Under the pieces are notes generated by a model. It had not been told where the DNA came from, ran no database searches, and saw only the letters and a list, made by a program, of their open reading frames with translations. DNA of 64,000 bases from Noviherbaspirillum malthae (GTDB lineage: Bacteria > Pseudomonadota > Gammaproteobacteria > Burkholderiales > Burkholderiaceae_D). Shown here one piece after another: positions 1 through 8,559 of the stretch. The stretch lies in the NCBI RefSeq assembly GCF_015352985.1, contig NZ_JACYXF010000001.1, positions 1 through 64,000 on the forward strand, in the 5' to 3' direction. Position 1 is the stretch's first letter, and each line of letters starts with the position of its first letter. A program made the translations under genes and the position numbers.

Positions 1-1
1 A

Positions 2-871
2 AAACTGGTCGACGCCAAGGTCAACGGCGTCATCGGCCACCTGAACTCCGGCACCACCATCCCGGCTTCGAAGATCTATCACGACGCCGGCATCCCGCAG
101 ATCTCGCCGTCGGCAACCAACCCCAAGTACACCCAGCAGGGCTTCAAGTCGGCCTTCCGCGTGGTGGCCAATGACGGCCAGCTCGGCGGCACGCTGGGCC
201 GCTACGCCGCTGAAAAGCTCAACGCCAAGAAAGTGGCCGTGGTCGACGACCGCACCGCTTACGGCCAGGGTGTGGCGGAAGAGTTCATCAAGGGCGCCAA
301 GAGCAAGGGCGTGCAGATCGTGGCGCAGCAGTACACCAACGACAAGGCCACCGATTTCAACGCCATTCTGACCGCCATCAAGGCCAAGAATCCTGAAGTC
401 GTCTTCTTCGGCGGCATGGATGCGGTCGCCGGTCCGATGCTGCGCCAGATGAAGGCACTGGGCATCAATGCCAAGTTCATGGGCGGCGACGGTATCTGTA
501 CCGAAGCGCTGGCGAACCTGGCGGGCGACGCCGTCGGCGAAAACCAGGTGGTCTGCGCAGAGGCAGGCGGCGTGGAAGAAGCGCAGAAGAAAGGCATGGA
601 CGAGTTCCGCGCGGCGTTCAAGAAGAAGTTCAATGCCGACGTGCAGATCTATGCACCGTACGTCTATGACGCCGTGATGGTGATGGTCGAAGCGATGAAG
701 AAGGCCAACTCCGCCGATCCGGCGAAGTACCTGCCCGAACTGCACAAGATCAACTACAAGGGCGTCACAGGCAACATCGCCTTCGACAGCAAGGGCGACA
801 TCAAGAACGGCACGCTGACGCTCTACACCTACAAGGGCGGCAAGCGCGAACAGCTGGCAGTCGTCAAGTAA
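2..871 (+). CDS. Branched-chain amino-acid ABC transporter substrate-binding protein (5' truncated by window)
   Basis: Periplasmic binding protein of the LivJ/LivK type (Peripla_BP_6), which delivers leucine, isoleucine, valine or a related amino acid to an ABC importer. The reading frame is open from base 2, so the true start lies before the window. About 289 residues are visible. The family-typical stretch with HLNSGTTIPAS and the PQISPSATNP region of the ligand cleft is present, followed by the second lobe (KVAVVDDRTAYGQG, FFGGMD). It ends with the usual C-terminal strands. No transporter subunit gene follows, so it is either the last gene of its operon or a stand-alone binding protein. 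The ligand cannot be fixed from sequence. Confidence 0.93.
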   Translation, partial: KLVDAKVNGVIGHLNSGTTIPASKIYHDAGIPQISPSATNPKYTQQGFKSAFRVVANDGQLGGTLGRYAAEKLNAKKVAVVDDRTAYGQGVAEEFIKGAKSKGVQIVAQQYTNDKATDFNAILTAIKAKNPEVVFFGGMDAVAGPMLRQMKALGINAKFMGGDGICTEALANLAGDAVGENQVVCAEAGGVEEAQKKGMDEFRAAFKKKFNADVQIYAPYVYDAVMVMVEAMKKANSADPAKYLPELHKINYKGVTGNIAFDSKGDIKNGTLTLYTYKGGKREQLAVVK

Positions 872-890
872 GCCAGCCGTCGTTCCCCAT

Positions 891-920
891 GCGGCCGGCA
901 TTGCGCCGGCCGCAATTTCT
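891..920 (+). terminator. Probable terminator after the branched-chain binding protein
   Basis: Twenty bases after the stop codon, a perfect 9-bp GC stem (891-899 with 905-913, loop ATTGC) is followed by a short AT-rich run. It has the shape of a rho-independent terminator, although the T tract is weak. Confidence 0.55.
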
Positions 921-990
921 CCTGCTTCATTCGCAGGGCGCCGCATAATTATGATCGCCTTGCCGTATTTCCCTCCCATTCGCATTCGGC

Positions 991-1749
991 ATGAAAGAAT
1001 CCGCCATGCACTCCGCATCCCCTCGCAAAAGAATAGGCATCATCACCGGATCGGGTCCGGAAGCCGGCATCGACCTGTGGAGCAAGCTGCTCCAGGCCAG
1101 CCGGGAACTGCAGGGAGCGGCGTTTCGCGGCGACCTCGACGCGCCTGCAGTGATCGTGCATTCCGAGCCCGAGCTCGGCCTGTCGATGGAACTGGACCGC
1201 AATGACGAGCAGGTCTGGAACTGCCTGCGCGAGTCTGCAATGGCCATCGTTCCTCGCGTCGATTATTACGCGATCGCCTGCAATACGCTCAATGTCTATC
1301 AAGACCGGCTGGACGCGCTCGGCTTGCCGGCCAAGTTCATTTCCTTTGCCGATGTGGTCGCGGATTTCCTTGAGCTGAACGGCATTTCCAGGGTCGCCCT
1401 CCTGGGCGCGCGCCCGGTGATCGAGTTCGGCGAATGGTCGCATTACCGCAAGCTTGCGCAGCACGTGGAAGTCGAGCTTCCGCGCGGCCGAAGCGCGGAA
1501 CGCCTGCACCAGCTGATCTATGACGTGAAGACCCATGGCGGCGCGGCGCCGCAGCTGCGTCCGCAGTTCCAGGCCCTGCTGTCCGAACTCCAGGCGCCGG
1601 CGGTGCTCCTGGCCTGCACCGAACTGCCGCTGATTCCGCTCGGCGGCCTCGATGTCGCCGGCAAGCAGATCATCGACGTCACCGCCCTGGTCGCGCGCCG
1701 GCTGGCGCATCTGGCCATCGGCGGCAATGCGGCCGGCGGCTTGGCCTGA
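991..1749 (+). CDS. Aspartate/glutamate racemase family protein
   Basis: A 252-residue cytoplasmic cofactor-independent amino-acid racemase of the Asp/Glu/hydantoin racemase superfamily. The glycine-rich N-terminal motif (GIITGSGPEAG) starts at about residue 15. The two catalytic cysteines are visible in the contexts AIACNTLN and LLACTELP. An alternative ATG lies five codons downstream at 1006; neither start has a clear ribosome binding site. A type I asparaginase begins 31 bases after its stop, so the two probably share a transcript and act on aspartate, asparagine or related D/L amino acids. Substrate and direction of racemisation are not evident. Confidence 0.85.
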   Translation: MKESAMHSASPRKRIGIITGSGPEAGIDLWSKLLQASRELQGAAFRGDLDAPAVIVHSEPELGLSMELDRNDEQVWNCLRESAMAIVPRVDYYAIACNTLNVYQDRLDALGLPAKFISFADVVADFLELNGISRVALLGARPVIEFGEWSHYRKLAQHVEVELPRGRSAERLHQLIYDVKTHGGAAPQLRPQFQALLSELQAPAVLLACTELPLIPLGGLDVAGKQIIDVTALVARRLAHLAIGGNAAGGLA

Positions 1750-1780
1750 GTATCATCCGCATCTTTCCTCTTCAGACATC

Positions 1781-2791
1781 ATGAGCAGAAAACATATCGG
1801 CGTGATCTACACCGGCGGCACGGTGGGCATGGCAATGACGCCGCAAGGCTATGCGCCCATGCCGGATTTCGCAGCCGTTCTTTCGCGCCTGCTCGGAAGC
1901 CATGGCGAGCTGCTGCCGCGCCATACGCTCCATGCCTATGACGATCCGATCGACAGCACCAATGCGACGCCTCTAGACTGGCAAAGGATAGGGCGCGACA
2001 TCGCCGCCCGCTATCATGACCATGACGGTTTTGTCGTGCTGCACGGCACCGACACCATGGCCTACACGGCATCAGCGCTGTCATTCATGCTGCAAGGCCT
2101 GCGCAAGCCGGTGATCGTCACCGGCTCCCAAATACCGCTGGGCGCGCCGCGCTCGGATGCGGCGCAGAACGTGATCACCGCATTGCAGCTGGCCGCCAGC
2201 GAGGCGATCAGCGAAGTGGCCATCTGCTTCGCCGGCCGCCTGCTGCGCGGCAACCGCGCCACCAAGGTCAGCGCCTCGCGCATGGAAGCCTTCGACACGC
2301 CCAACTATCCGCACCTGGCTGAAATCGGCATCGAGCCGCGCCTGAATGCATCTGCCCTGCTGCCGAAGCCGGAGCGGGAAAATTTCCAGCTGCCTGATTA
2401 CGCCGAGGCGCTGGTCCTGCCGCTGCGCTTCGTGCCCGGCCTGCCGCTGCGCGCGGTCGAGGCGATGCTGGCGCTCAAGCCGCAGGCAGTCATCCTGGAG
2501 TGTTACGGCTCCGGCAATGCGCCCGACCGCGACCCGGCATTGCTGCAGATGCTCGCGCGTGCCAGTGCCGAGGGCACGGTGCTGGTTGCGCGCAGCCAGT
2601 GCCTGCATGGGGAGGTTCATATCGGTACCTATGCGGCGGGCGCGGGCATGACGGCCGCCGGCGTGGTCGGTGCGCGCGACATGAGTTATGAGGCGGTGTT
2701 TGCGAAGCTGCAGCACTTGTTTGCGCTTGGGATGACGGCGGGGGAGGTGAGGAGGGAGCTGGTGCGTGATGTTTGCGGTGAGGTGAGTTAG
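1781..2791 (+). CDS. Type I (AnsA-like) L-asparaginase
   Basis: A 336-residue asparaginase family protein hydrolysing L-asparagine to aspartate and ammonia. Both catalytic threonine motifs are present: TGGT at residues 11-14 close to the N-terminus and HGTDTM at about 88-93. It lacks a signal peptide, matching the cytoplasmic AnsA type rather than the periplasmic AnsB type. The frame stays open further upstream to 1652, but that region overlaps the racemase and gives no family-like sequence, so the ATG at 1781 is chosen. It follows the racemase by 31 bases, suggesting a small aspartate/asparagine catabolic operon. Confidence 0.9.
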   Translation: MSRKHIGVIYTGGTVGMAMTPQGYAPMPDFAAVLSRLLGSHGELLPRHTLHAYDDPIDSTNATPLDWQRIGRDIAARYHDHDGFVVLHGTDTMAYTASALSFMLQGLRKPVIVTGSQIPLGAPRSDAAQNVITALQLAASEAISEVAICFAGRLLRGNRATKVSASRMEAFDTPNYPHLAEIGIEPRLNASALLPKPERENFQLPDYAEALVLPLRFVPGLPLRAVEAMLALKPQAVILECYGSGNAPDRDPALLQMLARASAEGTVLVARSQCLHGEVHIGTYAAGAGMTAAGVVGARDMSYEAVFAKLQHLFALGMTAGEVRRELVRDVCGEVS

Positions 2792-3154
2792 CGCTCTTTC
2801 GCACCATCTTGTCCTGATAACTTGAATGCTATGCCGGTCAATGTGACCGCGCTCCGACGGACTCCCTTCTCCCGCAGGCGGGAGAAGGGTTGGGGATGAG
2901 GGGCGTAGCAAGGGCTCCTGCGGTCTTGACCATCGCCCTCACCCCCGGCCCCCGCTCCGCGCCCCACGATTCGGCTTGCAAGCCGAATCGGCTACGGCAG
3001 CGCAAACCGGTGGTTTGCGAAACCCTGCCTCCGCCCCGCCTGCGGGAGAGGGGAGTTACTTAAAACTGCCACCACCCTGGCAATCTCCTCCCACCTGCAC
3101 CACCCCGGCATCCATGCAACAATGCCGGCTTGCTCACAGCACCCGTCCCGCCCC
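2792..3154. other. Intergenic region of about 360 bases, mostly repeat
   Basis: No gene is supported here. The stretch is largely filled by a GC-rich inverted-repeat element (annotated separately) and a smaller palindrome around 2968-2990 (GATTCGGCTTGCAAGCCGAATC). No recognisable promoter was found upstream of the symporter gene. Confidence 0.7.
2862..3056. repeat. GC-rich intergenic inverted-repeat element, copy A
   Basis: Two arms of the form CTCCC..CTCCCGC..GCGGGAGAAGGG and CCCTCACCCC..GCGGGAGAGGGGAG flank a middle segment with a nested palindrome. Similar arms recur at about 8560, 24450 and 46582, all between genes, so this is a dispersed element. I infer a REP/BIME-like role, possibly in transcript ends. 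Confidence 0.7.
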
Positions 3155-4321
3155 ATGTCATTCTTCAAGGATTTCTCCCTCTCCGCCCTCGCCGCCGGCT
3201 TCGTCACCGTGCTGGTCGGCTTCACCAGTTCCGCCGTCATCGTCTTCCAGGGCGCCAGTGCGCTCGGCGCGGGGCCGGCTGAAATCGCTTCCTGGATGTG
3301 GGCGCTCGGGCTGGGCATGGGGCTGACCTGCATCCTGCTGTCGCTGCGTTACCGGATGCCGGTGGTGATCGCCTGGTCGACACCCGGCGCGGCCATGCTG
3401 ATCACCGGCGCGTCCGGCGTTCCGCTCGACGAAGCCACCGGCGCCTTCCTGCTCTCGGCGGCGATGATCACCCTATGCGGTTTCTCCGGCTTCTTCGAGC
3501 GCATGATCAGCCGCATCCCCGTGTCGATCGCATCCGGCATGCTGGCCGGCGTGCTGCTGCGCTTCGGCATGGATACCTTCATCGCGATGAAGACGCAGTT
3601 CGGCATGGCCTGCGCCATGTTCCTGACCTATCTGATCGGCCGCAGGCTGTTTCCGCGCTATGCGGTGATTGTGACGCTGGCGATCGGCATTGCCATCGCC
3701 GCGGCCGGCGGCCTGCTGCATCTCGATGGCATCCGTTTCGAATTCGCTCAGCCGAAATGGATCACGCCCAGCTTTTCCGTCGCCGCCGTCGTTGGCGTGG
3801 CGCTGCCTCTGTTCGTGGTGACCATGGCCTCGCAGAACGTGCCCGGCGTGGCCGTGATCCGCGCTTCCGGCTATGCGGTGCCGATCTCGCCGGTGGTGGG
3901 CTGGACCGGCGTCGCCAACCTGGTGCTCGCGCCTTTCGGCGGCTTCGCATTGAACCTGGCCGCGATCACCGCCGCCATCTGCATGGGACGCGAGGCGCAT
4001 GAAGATCCGAAGCGCCGCTATGTCGCGGCGGTGGCGGCTGGCGTGTTCTATCTGCTGGTCGGCATTTTCGGCGCCACGGTCGGCGCGGTGTTCGCCGCCT
4101 TTCCCAAGGAACTGGTGCTGGCCATCGCCGGCCTCGCCCTGTTCGGCACCATCGGCAACGGCCTGGCGTCGGCACTGGCCAACGAGCAGGAAAGGGAGCC
4201 GGCGCTGGTCACCTTCCTTGTCACCGCCTCGGGCGTCACGCTGGCCGGTGTCGGTTCGGCATTCTGGGGATTGGTCGCCGGCGTGATCGCGCTGCTCATC
4301 CTGCGCGCCCGCAAGCCCTGA
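3155..4321 (+). CDS. BenE family benzoate/H+ symporter-like transporter
   Basis: An integral inner-membrane protein of 388 residues with about 11-12 hydrophobic segments, matching BenE-family benzoate:proton symporters. Family-like sequences include the early SALAAGFVTVLVGFTSSAVIVFQ helix and the Gly-rich IVWSTPGAA-type loop (here IAWSTPGAAML). The ATG at 3155 gives the compact N-terminus expected; an in-frame ATG at 3122 would add eleven unlikely residues. No benzoate catabolic genes are nearby, so the substrate may be another aromatic or organic acid. The stop is directly adjacent to the stop of the convergent PhzF-like gene. Confidence 0.88.
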   Translation: MSFFKDFSLSALAAGFVTVLVGFTSSAVIVFQGASALGAGPAEIASWMWALGLGMGLTCILLSLRYRMPVVIAWSTPGAAMLITGASGVPLDEATGAFLLSAAMITLCGFSGFFERMISRIPVSIASGMLAGVLLRFGMDTFIAMKTQFGMACAMFLTYLIGRRLFPRYAVIVTLAIGIAIAAAGGLLHLDGIRFEFAQPKWITPSFSVAAVVGVALPLFVVTMASQNVPGVAVIRASGYAVPISPVVGWTGVANLVLAPFGGFALNLAAITAAICMGREAHEDPKRRYVAAVAAGVFYLLVGIFGATVGAVFAAFPKELVLAIAGLALFGTIGNGLASALANEQEREPALVTFLVTASGVTLAGVGSAFWGLVAGVIALLILRARKP

Positions 4322-5206
4322 TCAAATCTGCACGACGCGGTTTTCCATCACCGCTGCGCGCCCGCCTGCCATCAAGCCGGCAATGCGGCCGTCTGCCTTG
4401 TTCAGCTTCACTGTGATCACGCTTGGCGAGGCTTGCGGCATCAGGTAGCCCTGTTCGATCAGCAGGGTGTCGGCATCGATCTTCAGCCTGTCATGCAGAA
4501 AGCAGGCGAGGGGACCGGCCGCCATGCCGGTCGCCGCTTCCTCGGCGATGCCGTAGCGCGGCGCGAACATGCGCGTGCCGGCGTGACGCCCGGCCCGTCT
4601 CGTCTCTGTGGAAAACAGGTAATAGCCGATCAGGTCGAGCTGTTCGCTGATGGTTTCGATCATGTCCATCCGCGGCTGCGCGCGCAGCAGGGCCGCTTCG
4701 TTTTTCAGCGGCACGATCAGGAAGGCATTGCCGGTGTGGACCACGGCCGGCGCCTGGCCCGCGATCAAATCGTCGCGGCTCAGCCCCAGCGACACCAGCA
4801 CCCGTTCGGTATCGATACCGGGCGTGGCCTCGCCCAGTTCGGTATGGCGCGGCGCGAGCTGTTCCATGAACGCCATGCCGTCATGCAGGCGTATCGCGCG
4901 CGTGCCGTCGATGGTTTCCTTCGAAGTGTCGGCGCGAGCGACCCGGCGCAGCTGCTGCAGATAGCCGAAGGTGGCAATGGTGGCATGGCCGCAGTGCGCG
5001 ATCTGGCGCGAGGGCGTGAAAAACTCCAGCTTGAAGTCGGCTGCCTGCGACGGCGACACGAAGGCCGTCTCGGACAGGCCGACGCGGGCGGCGATGGCCT
5101 GCTTCTGTTCACGGCTGAAGCGTTCCGCATCGAGCACCACGCCGGCGGGATTGCCGCCGCGCTCGCCGTCGACGAAGGCATTGACGATCTGCACCGCGAT
5201 CTCCAT
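4322..5206 (-). CDS. PhzF family phenazine-biosynthesis-like isomerase/epimerase
   Basis: A 294-residue protein with the diaminopimelate-epimerase-like PhzF fold. The opening VNAFVDGERGGNPAGVV and the ARVGLSETAFVS segment, which carries the conserved catalytic glutamate, are typical. Most PhzF-family members outside phenazine clusters have unknown substrates. Its start codon overlaps the cupin stop (TGATG), so translation is coupled. It is the last gene of a minus-strand set beginning with a dehydrogenase at 7057. No other phenazine genes are visible, so a phenazine role is unlikely; an isomerase step in a small catabolic or detoxification pathway is inferred. Confidence 0.88.
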   Translation of the reverse strand: MEIAVQIVNAFVDGERGGNPAGVVLDAERFSREQKQAIAARVGLSETAFVSPSQAADFKLEFFTPSRQIAHCGHATIATFGYLQQLRRVARADTSKETIDGTRAIRLHDGMAFMEQLAPRHTELGEATPGIDTERVLVSLGLSRDDLIAGQAPAVVHTGNAFLIVPLKNEAALLRAQPRMDMIETISEQLDLIGYYLFSTETRRAGRHAGTRMFAPRYGIAEEAATGMAAGPLACFLHDRLKIDADTLLIEQGYLMPQASPSVITVKLNKADGRIAGLMAGGRAAVMENRVVQI

Positions 5207-5517
5207 CAGATGCTCCCTTCCTTCTCGATCACCAGGATGCGCGCCGCGCCGCGCGGATGGGCGACATGCTCGCAGCCGATGCCGGCGAAGAACACGTCGC
5301 CGGTCTGCAGCACGGCGGATTTCTCGACGCCCTGTTCGCGGTAGCGCATCTCGACCGTGCCATCCAATATCGCGAACACTTCCTCGCCGTCGTTGACATG
5401 CCATTTGTAAGGCTGGTCGGTCCAGTGCAGGCGTGTGGTGACGCCGCCCATGTTGGCGATGTCGAGCGCCCCCCAGGCGCGTTCGGCGGTGAATTCCCTG
5501 CTGCGGATGACTTTCAT
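5206..5517 (-). CDS. Cupin domain protein
   Basis: A 103-residue single-domain cupin. A metal-site pattern of the first cupin motif is seen (KWHVNDGEEVFAILDGTVE, with histidine and glutamates) and the second motif region contains GDVFFAGIGCEHVAHPRG. Cupins of this size act as small dioxygenases, isomerases or sensor proteins, and the specific role is unknown. The start (ATG at 5517) overlaps the DUF3291 stop as ATGA and the stop overlaps the PhzF-like start as TGATG. It therefore belongs to one coupled operon. Confidence 0.85.
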   Translation of the reverse strand: MKVIRSREFTAERAWGALDIANMGGVTTRLHWTDQPYKWHVNDGEEVFAILDGTVEMRYREQGVEKSAVLQTGDVFFAGIGCEHVAHPRGAARILVIEKEGSI

Positions 5518-6035
5518 GCTGCGGTCCCTGAAATGATGGTTGTCTGCTCGGTTTGTTCTGCTTGTTTCAGCTGTTCTATCGTCTGCACCGCGCCCGGCGG
5601 GTGAATGACCCTGGCGAAGGAGAACGCGAATTCGGTCTCGCCGTACAGCCGCAGGTAGGCCAGGCGTTCCTTTGCCTCGGCCACGGTCGGAACATGGCCG
5701 GGCGCGACCCACCACAGCGCGGCATGCGACTCCCGCATGCGCTCGAACCACTGCCTGCGCGACTTCATGACTTCCGCATGGGCGCTGCGGTAGACGAACT
5801 GCTTCAGATGCTCGACCGATTCCCAGACCGACAGATTCACCAGGATGAGCTCGTCGTCATAGGCGCTGATCGAGGTTGCATTGCCGGCCTCGGTCTTGAG
5901 CCGCCAGACGAAGCCGGGGCTGCTTTCGGCGAGCGCATTGACGGCGTCGAGCCGTGCCGCGAAGCCCGCCATCACCGGATGGCCGATCGGCGCAAGGGCG
6001 CGGGCGATGTTGACCTGTGCGAGCTGGCATTTCAT
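5514..6035 (-). CDS. DUF3291 domain-containing protein
   Basis: A 173-residue protein recognised as DUF3291 from its layout: an N-terminal LAQVNIARAL strand, a central FVWRLKTE segment, the LVNLSVWESVEHLKQFVY motif and an ALWWVAPGH motif. The fold is predicted to be a ferredoxin-like dimeric alpha-beta barrel related to monooxygenase/DUF1330-type proteins, but no activity is established. The ATG at 6035 was chosen because the upstream in-frame extension has no family character. Its stop overlaps the cupin start, and it follows the dehydrogenase gene by 35 bases. Confidence 0.8.
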   Translation of the reverse strand: MKCQLAQVNIARALAPIGHPVMAGFAARLDAVNALAESSPGFVWRLKTEAGNATSISAYDDELILVNLSVWESVEHLKQFVYRSAHAEVMKSRRQWFERMRESHAALWWVAPGHVPTVAEAKERLAYLRLYGETEFAFSFARVIHPPGAVQTIEQLKQAEQTEQTTIISGTAA

Positions 6036-6070
6036 GTGTCTCACCATTCGGTATCGGAATGGAATATCTA

Positions 6071-7057
6071 TCAATCGATGGCGAGCACCACGTTGCCCGT
6101 CACCTTGCCGCTTTCGACCAGTTCATGCGCTTCGGCGATGCGCTCCAGCGGCAGGCTGGCAGCGATGTTGTGTTTGAGTTTTCCCTGCTCCAGCAGGCGG
6201 GTGAGGCCGTCCACCGCGCGCCTGCGGTCGGCGGCAGTCAGGTTGTAAGCGATGAAGAAGCGCAGCCGCACATTCTTGACGATCATCGGAAAGAACGGCA
6301 CCGCGATCTCGGGCTTGCCGCTGCCGTAGCCGATGATGTCGCCCTCGGGCGCGATCAGTTCGGTATCGAGCGCCATGTTGGCGCCGATGTCGACTTCGAT
6401 GATACGGTCGATGTTCTTGCCTCCGGTCAGCTGCCGTACCTGTGCGGCGGCATCTCCGGTCTTGTAGTTGACGGCGGCGTCTGCGCCTGCCGCCAAGGCG
6501 AGCGCGGCCTTCTCGTCATTGCTCACCGTGGCGATCACCTGCGCGGCGCCGGCAAGCCGGGCCATCTGGACCGCGTAGTTGCCGACCGCGCCCGCGCCGC
6601 CGGCCACCAGCACCCGCTTGCCGGCCACGCCGCCATCCATCCCGACCGCATGCAGCGCGGTCAGCGCCGGTATGCCCATGCAGGCGCCGACATCGCCTTT
6701 GACGCCGTCCGGCAGGCGCACCGCCTGTTCCGAAGGCAGGCAGATGAATTGCGCGGCGGTGCCGTCGGGGCGGCCCCAGGCCGCATTCCAGGTCCAGACC
6801 GGCTCGCCGATGCGCGATGCGTCCACGCCCGCTCCGACCGCATCGATCACGCCGGCGCCGTCGCTGTGCGGAATGATGCGTTCGAAGGCCAAGGTTTTGG
6901 TGCGCAGTCCGGCCCGCGTCTTCACGTCGGAAGGATTGACGCCGGAGAACTGCAGCTTCACCCTGACTTCGCCGGGGCCGGGCTCCGGCGTGGCAATGTC
7001 TTCGATCGTCAGGACTTCCCTGGCCGGACCGGTCCGGCGGTACACCGCAGCTAGCAT
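6071..7057 (-). CDS. Zinc-type alcohol dehydrogenase / NADPH:quinone reductase family protein
   Basis: A 328-residue medium-chain dehydrogenase/reductase. An N-terminal GroES-like domain (EVRVKLQFSGVNPSDVKTRAG) is followed by a Rossmann NAD(P)-binding domain with GGAGAVGNYAVQMA. The sequence lacks the cysteine cluster of zinc enzymes, so it fits the zinc-free quinone oxidoreductase branch that reduces quinones or alpha,beta-unsaturated carbonyls. The longer frame up to 7096 runs into a palindromic repeat, so the ATG at 7057 is preferred. It is the first gene of the dehydrogenase, DUF3291, cupin, PhzF operon. Confidence 0.9.
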   Translation of the reverse strand: MLAAVYRRTGPAREVLTIEDIATPEPGPGEVRVKLQFSGVNPSDVKTRAGLRTKTLAFERIIPHSDGAGVIDAVGAGVDASRIGEPVWTWNAAWGRPDGTAAQFICLPSEQAVRLPDGVKGDVGACMGIPALTALHAVGMDGGVAGKRVLVAGGAGAVGNYAVQMARLAGAAQVIATVSNDEKAALALAAGADAAVNYKTGDAAAQVRQLTGGKNIDRIIEVDIGANMALDTELIAPEGDIIGYGSGKPEIAVPFFPMIVKNVRLRFFIAYNLTAADRRRAVDGLTRLLEQGKLKHNIAASLPLERIAEAHELVESGKVTGNVVLAID

Positions 7058-7076
7058 GGCTTTTCCTTTATTGATT

Positions 7077-7107
7077 CGGCCCGAAAAGTGGTTCATTTTT
7101 CGGGCCG
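7077..7107. repeat. Palindromic element CGGCCCGAAAA, copy 1
   Basis: A perfect 11-bp inverted repeat (7077-7087 with 7097-7107) around a 9-base loop, preceded by TTATTGATT. A near-identical copy with the same TTATTGATT flank lies at 8526. Here it sits between two minus-strand genes and could end the DUF2917 transcript. Confidence 0.75.
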
Positions 7108-7120
7108 GGTTTATCAGTTA

Positions 7121-7468
7121 TCAGCAGGGGCTGTTGCAGCGGCGATCACGCTTGAGGCTGACCGTGGCATGGCCGAACACGCGCTGTGCCAGGCCCACGA
7201 TCCATGCACCGGCATTCGCCACGGCCTGGCGCGCGCCGGCACGGCGGGTATCGATGCTGCTTGCGCTGTCTGCTTCGATGACGATCAGTTTGCCAGGAAT
7301 CGCGGTGAAGCTGTCGCCGGCGGCGAGCCAGTAATCATGCTTGATGCCTTCCACGGTCAGCCAGACGTTGCCGCGTGTCACGCGCAGGGTCTGGGCACGC
7401 GGCGCAGTGCCGGAAACGGTCTGGCCGGGTTCGATGGACAGCAGCTGGTTTGTGAATAGTCCTCTCAT
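7121..7468 (-). CDS. DUF2917 domain-containing protein
   Basis: A 115-residue protein with the DUF2917 core (LRVTRGNVWLTVEG, then DYWLAAGDSFTAIPG), a small cupin-like beta domain. The C-terminal third is basic and unique. The ATG at 7468 has an AGGAG ribosome binding site about ten bases upstream. It is transcribed divergently from a LysR regulator across about 150 bases, an arrangement that usually means control by that regulator. Function is unknown. Confidence 0.82.
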   Translation of the reverse strand: MRGLFTNQLLSIEPGQTVSGTAPRAQTLRVTRGNVWLTVEGIKHDYWLAAGDSFTAIPGKLIVIEADSASSIDTRRAGARQAVANAGAWIVGLAQRVFGHATVSLKRDRRCNSPC

Positions 7469-7615
7469 GGCAGTACACTCCTGAAAGTGCGGAAAGGTGC
7501 CTTTGCAGGCTTGCATTGACAGGCTGTTCCCAACCGCGTGAAGTCATTCTAGTACTTGCCCCTGGCTTGTCTAAACGATATATTTTGGCTTTCTTTGTTA
7601 GATAAATTCACAAAG

Positions 7616-8509
7616 ATGGCAGATCTCAGGCGTCTTCCCAATCTCGCCGCGCTGCGTGCCTTCGAGGCTGCAGCGCGCCACCAGAACTTCTCGCGCGCCG
7701 CCGAAGAGATCCATGTCACGCACGGCGCGATCAGCCACCAGATACGTGCGCTGGAAGAGGAATTGGGCGTGGCGCTGTTCATGCGGCACGGCAAGCGCAT
7801 TGCAATCACCCCTGAGGGCGAACGCTTTGCGGAGACGCTGCGCCGCGCGCTCGGCGATATCGCGGCGGCGGCGGCGCAGCTCAGGACGGAAGGCAAGCAG
7901 AAGCGCCTGACGGTCACCGCCCTGCCGTCGTTTGCGGCGCGCTGGCTGTCGCCCCGCCTCGGGCGCTTCATCGAGCGCTATCCGGAACTGGAAGTCATGC
8001 TGCAGTCGAGCGGACACCTGACCGACTTCGTGCGCGAGTCGGTCGACATCGGCATCCGCTTCGGCGGCGGCCATTATCCGGGGCTGGTGGTGGAGAAGCT
8101 GCTGGACGATTACTACTATCCTGTTGTCAGCCCGCGCTTCAACGGCGGCAATCTGCCGAAAACGCCGAGGGAAATGGTGAAGCATCCGCTGCTGCGCTGC
8201 GAGGGCGAGCCGTGGACGCCGTGGTTCCGCGCGGCCGGACTCGATCTGCTCGAGCCGACCGGAGGGCTGGTGTTCCAGGATTCCTCGATGCTGGTGCGGG
8301 CCGCCGCCGAAGGGCACGGCATCGCCCTGGCGCGCCATGCGGTGGCAATGACCGATATCGCATCCGGCGAGGTGGTGCGGCTGTTCGATGTGGCGGCGAA
8401 ATGCTCGCTGTCGTATTACCTCGTCTGTCCCGAGGAATCGCTGCGCAAGCCGCAGGTGCAGGCATTCCGCCAGTGGCTGCTGGAGGAAGTGGCGAAAGCG
8501 GGCGGCTGA
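7616..8509 (+). CDS. LysR family transcriptional regulator (GcvA-like)
   Basis: A 297-residue LysR-type regulator. The N-terminal winged helix-turn-helix (about residues 5-64) includes LRAFEAAARHQNFSRAAEEIHVTHGAISHQI, which is the GcvA/AmpR-type signature. The remainder is a LysR substrate-binding domain (SFAARWLSPRLGRF, DIGIRFGGG). The ATG at 7616 is preferred over the TTG at 7556, which would add 20 residues before the usual start. It is divergent to the DUF2917 gene, its likely target. The inducer is unknown. Confidence 0.92.
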   Translation: MADLRRLPNLAALRAFEAAARHQNFSRAAEEIHVTHGAISHQIRALEEELGVALFMRHGKRIAITPEGERFAETLRRALGDIAAAAAQLRTEGKQKRLTVTALPSFAARWLSPRLGRFIERYPELEVMLQSSGHLTDFVRESVDIGIRFGGGHYPGLVVEKLLDDYYYPVVSPRFNGGNLPKTPREMVKHPLLRCEGEPWTPWFRAAGLDLLEPTGGLVFQDSSMLVRAAAEGHGIALARHAVAMTDIASGEVVRLFDVAAKCSLSYYLVCPEESLRKPQVQAFRQWLLEEVAKAGG

Positions 8510-8525
8510 AGCCGCCTTATTGATT

Positions 8526-8556
8526 CGGCCCGAAAAATGGTTTGTTCTTCGGGCCG
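8526..8556. repeat. Palindromic element CGGCCCGAA, copy 2
   Basis: Inverted repeat with a 9-bp stem (8526-8534 with 8548-8556), again preceded by TTATTGATT as in copy 1 at 7077. It lies between the convergent LysR and DUF493 genes and could serve as a terminator for the regulator. Confidence 0.72.
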
Positions 8557-8559
8557 CTA

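Noticed and set aside
6071..7096. Longer N-terminus for the alcohol dehydrogenase
   Set aside because: The extra 13 codons lie in the palindromic element at 7077-7107 and give no family-like sequence; the start at 7057 fits the family.
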